Positions 8,040 through 8,534 of a stretch of 8,534 nucleotides of DNA are shown here, piece by piece; the stretch's first letter is position 1, and the number at the start of each line of letters is the position of its first letter. A program made the position numbers and the translations under genes. The stretch covers positions 1 through 8,534 of the forward strand of contig JAFUXX010000283.1 in NCBI GenBank assembly GCA_017476965.1, given 5' to 3'. Under the pieces are notes generated by a model. It was given only the letters and a program-made list of their open reading frames with translations. It was not told where the DNA came from and ran no database searches. The stretch is from Kiritimatiellia bacterium. Lineage in GTDB: Bacteria > Verrucomicrobiota > Kiritimatiellia > RFP12 > UBA3636.

Positions 8040-8534
8040 TGCCGTGTCTCCTCTGCGGTTTTCGCCGCGGCCTCGGCCCAGTAGCGGGCGGCGTCGCGGC
8101 GGCCGAGCGATTCGAGAATGGCGGCGGCGTGGAGCTTGATCTCGCTCGCGTCGCCGTCGGGTCGTTTGATGGCCTTGCGGATCGTGCGCAGGGCGTTTGC
8201 GTCGTCCCCGCGCTTGTGGAATATCCACGCCACGGTGTCGAGGACCGCCGGATCGAGCGGACAGGCGGCGAGCGCTTCGCCGGCGAGGTCCATCGCCCGG
8301 TCGAGGTCTTTTCCCTTTTCGGCAAGTTCGTACGCCTCGTCGTTGCGGTCCATCGCGCGGCGGCGGGGGCCGCCGGACAGCGCGATTTCGATGCTTGTCT
8401 GCGCGAGCGCTTCCGGCAGCCCGCGCGCGCCTCCGCGCGCCGCCCACAGTCCGGCTTCCCTGAAGATCGCTTCTTCGCACGCCCCCGTCCAGGACGCCGC
8501 CGCGCACTCGCGCAGCGCGCGGGCGAGCCGCACC
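8036..8534 (-). CDS. TPR-repeat protein, 3' part only
   Basis: C-terminal portion (about 166 codons) of a tetratricopeptide-repeat protein; the 5' end lies beyond the right edge. Counting residues from the codon at 8533, about 66-98 (EAYELAEKGKDLDRA...), 99-132 (DTVAWIFHKRGDDANALRTI...) and 133-160 (LHAAAILESLGRRDAARYW) look like three consecutive TPR units, with the usual alternation of small and aromatic residues. The segment before them is helical-looking but unassigned. TPRs mediate protein-protein contacts; no catalytic domain is visible. Its stop overlaps the glycosyltransferase start (ATGA), so the two are probably made together and may belong to one glycan-assembly or glycosylation locus. 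A downstream Met (about residue 61) could start a short TPR-only protein, but uninterrupted coding up to the edge favours a longer gene. Confidence 0.75.
   Translation of the reverse strand, partial: VRLARALRECAAASWTGACEEAIFREAGLWAARGGARGLPEALAQTSIEIALSGGPRRRAMDRNDEAYELAEKGKDLDRAMDLAGEALAACPLDPAVLDTVAWIFHKRGDDANALRTIRKAIKRPDGDASEIKLHAAAILESLGRRDAARYWAEAAAKTAEETRQ
8048..8054 (-). promoter_or_regulatory. Ribosome binding site for the glycosyltransferase
   Basis: AGAGGAG on the minus strand lies 8 nt before the ATG at 8039, inside the end of the TPR gene. It decides the start codon and, with the ATGA overlap, supports translational coupling. Confidence 0.75.

Noticed and set aside
8040..8507. 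N-terminal extension of the glycosyltransferase to 8507
   Set aside because: It overlaps the TPR gene in another frame and is Arg-rich low complexity, while the start at 8039 has a strong ribosome site and gives a normal GT4 N-terminus.

Overview
The window is GC-rich and densely packed with genes. It reads as chromosomal housekeeping DNA from a Gram-negative-type (diderm) bacterium: it has a secreted parvulin-type foldase, a ClpB disaggregase and an MEP-pathway enzyme. There are no integrases, transposases, phage genes, RNA genes or CRISPR arrays. GC-rich codon use, alanine-rich proteins and the gene mix would fit the Verrucomicrobiota / Kiritimatiellota / Lentisphaerota area, but that is a low-confidence impression and no marker gene here settles it.

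Layout. (1) Positions 1-1376, plus strand: a LarA-superfamily nickel-pincer racemase/epimerase-like protein whose reading frame stays open to the left edge. (2) A 39-bp convergent gap holds a strong GC hairpin. (3) Positions 1416-4106, minus strand, is a three-gene run: signal-peptide PpiC/SurA-like foldase, then ispF, then a calcineurin-like metallophosphoesterase, with gaps of 35 and 19 bp, so probably one transcript. (4) A 221-bp divergent region (4107-4327) separates this run from clpB. (5) Positions 4328-6940, plus strand: full-length clpB with all expected motifs and a near-ideal ribosome binding site. (6) A 28-bp convergent gap holds another GC hairpin. (7) Positions 6969-8534, minus strand: the end of a TPR-repeat gene overlapping by 4 bp (ATGA) a GT4-type glycosyltransferase, a translationally coupled pair.

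How the genes work together. The ppiC-like gene and clpB diverge from one short region and both serve protein quality control, in the envelope and the cytoplasm respectively. The TPR and glycosyltransferase genes are probably part of a surface-polysaccharide or protein-glycosylation locus that continues to the right. IspF supplies isoprenoid precursors, and its link to its neighbours is positional only. The LarA-like protein would need the LarB/LarC/LarE cofactor pathway, which is not in the window.

I see no clear new multi-gene system. The points most worth a second look are the LarA-like protein, which keeps the metal and cofactor residues but lacks a substrate-contacting Gln; very strong perfect inverted repeats embedded in the last codons of ispF and clpB; and a metallophosphoesterase with Gln in place of the first motif's His.
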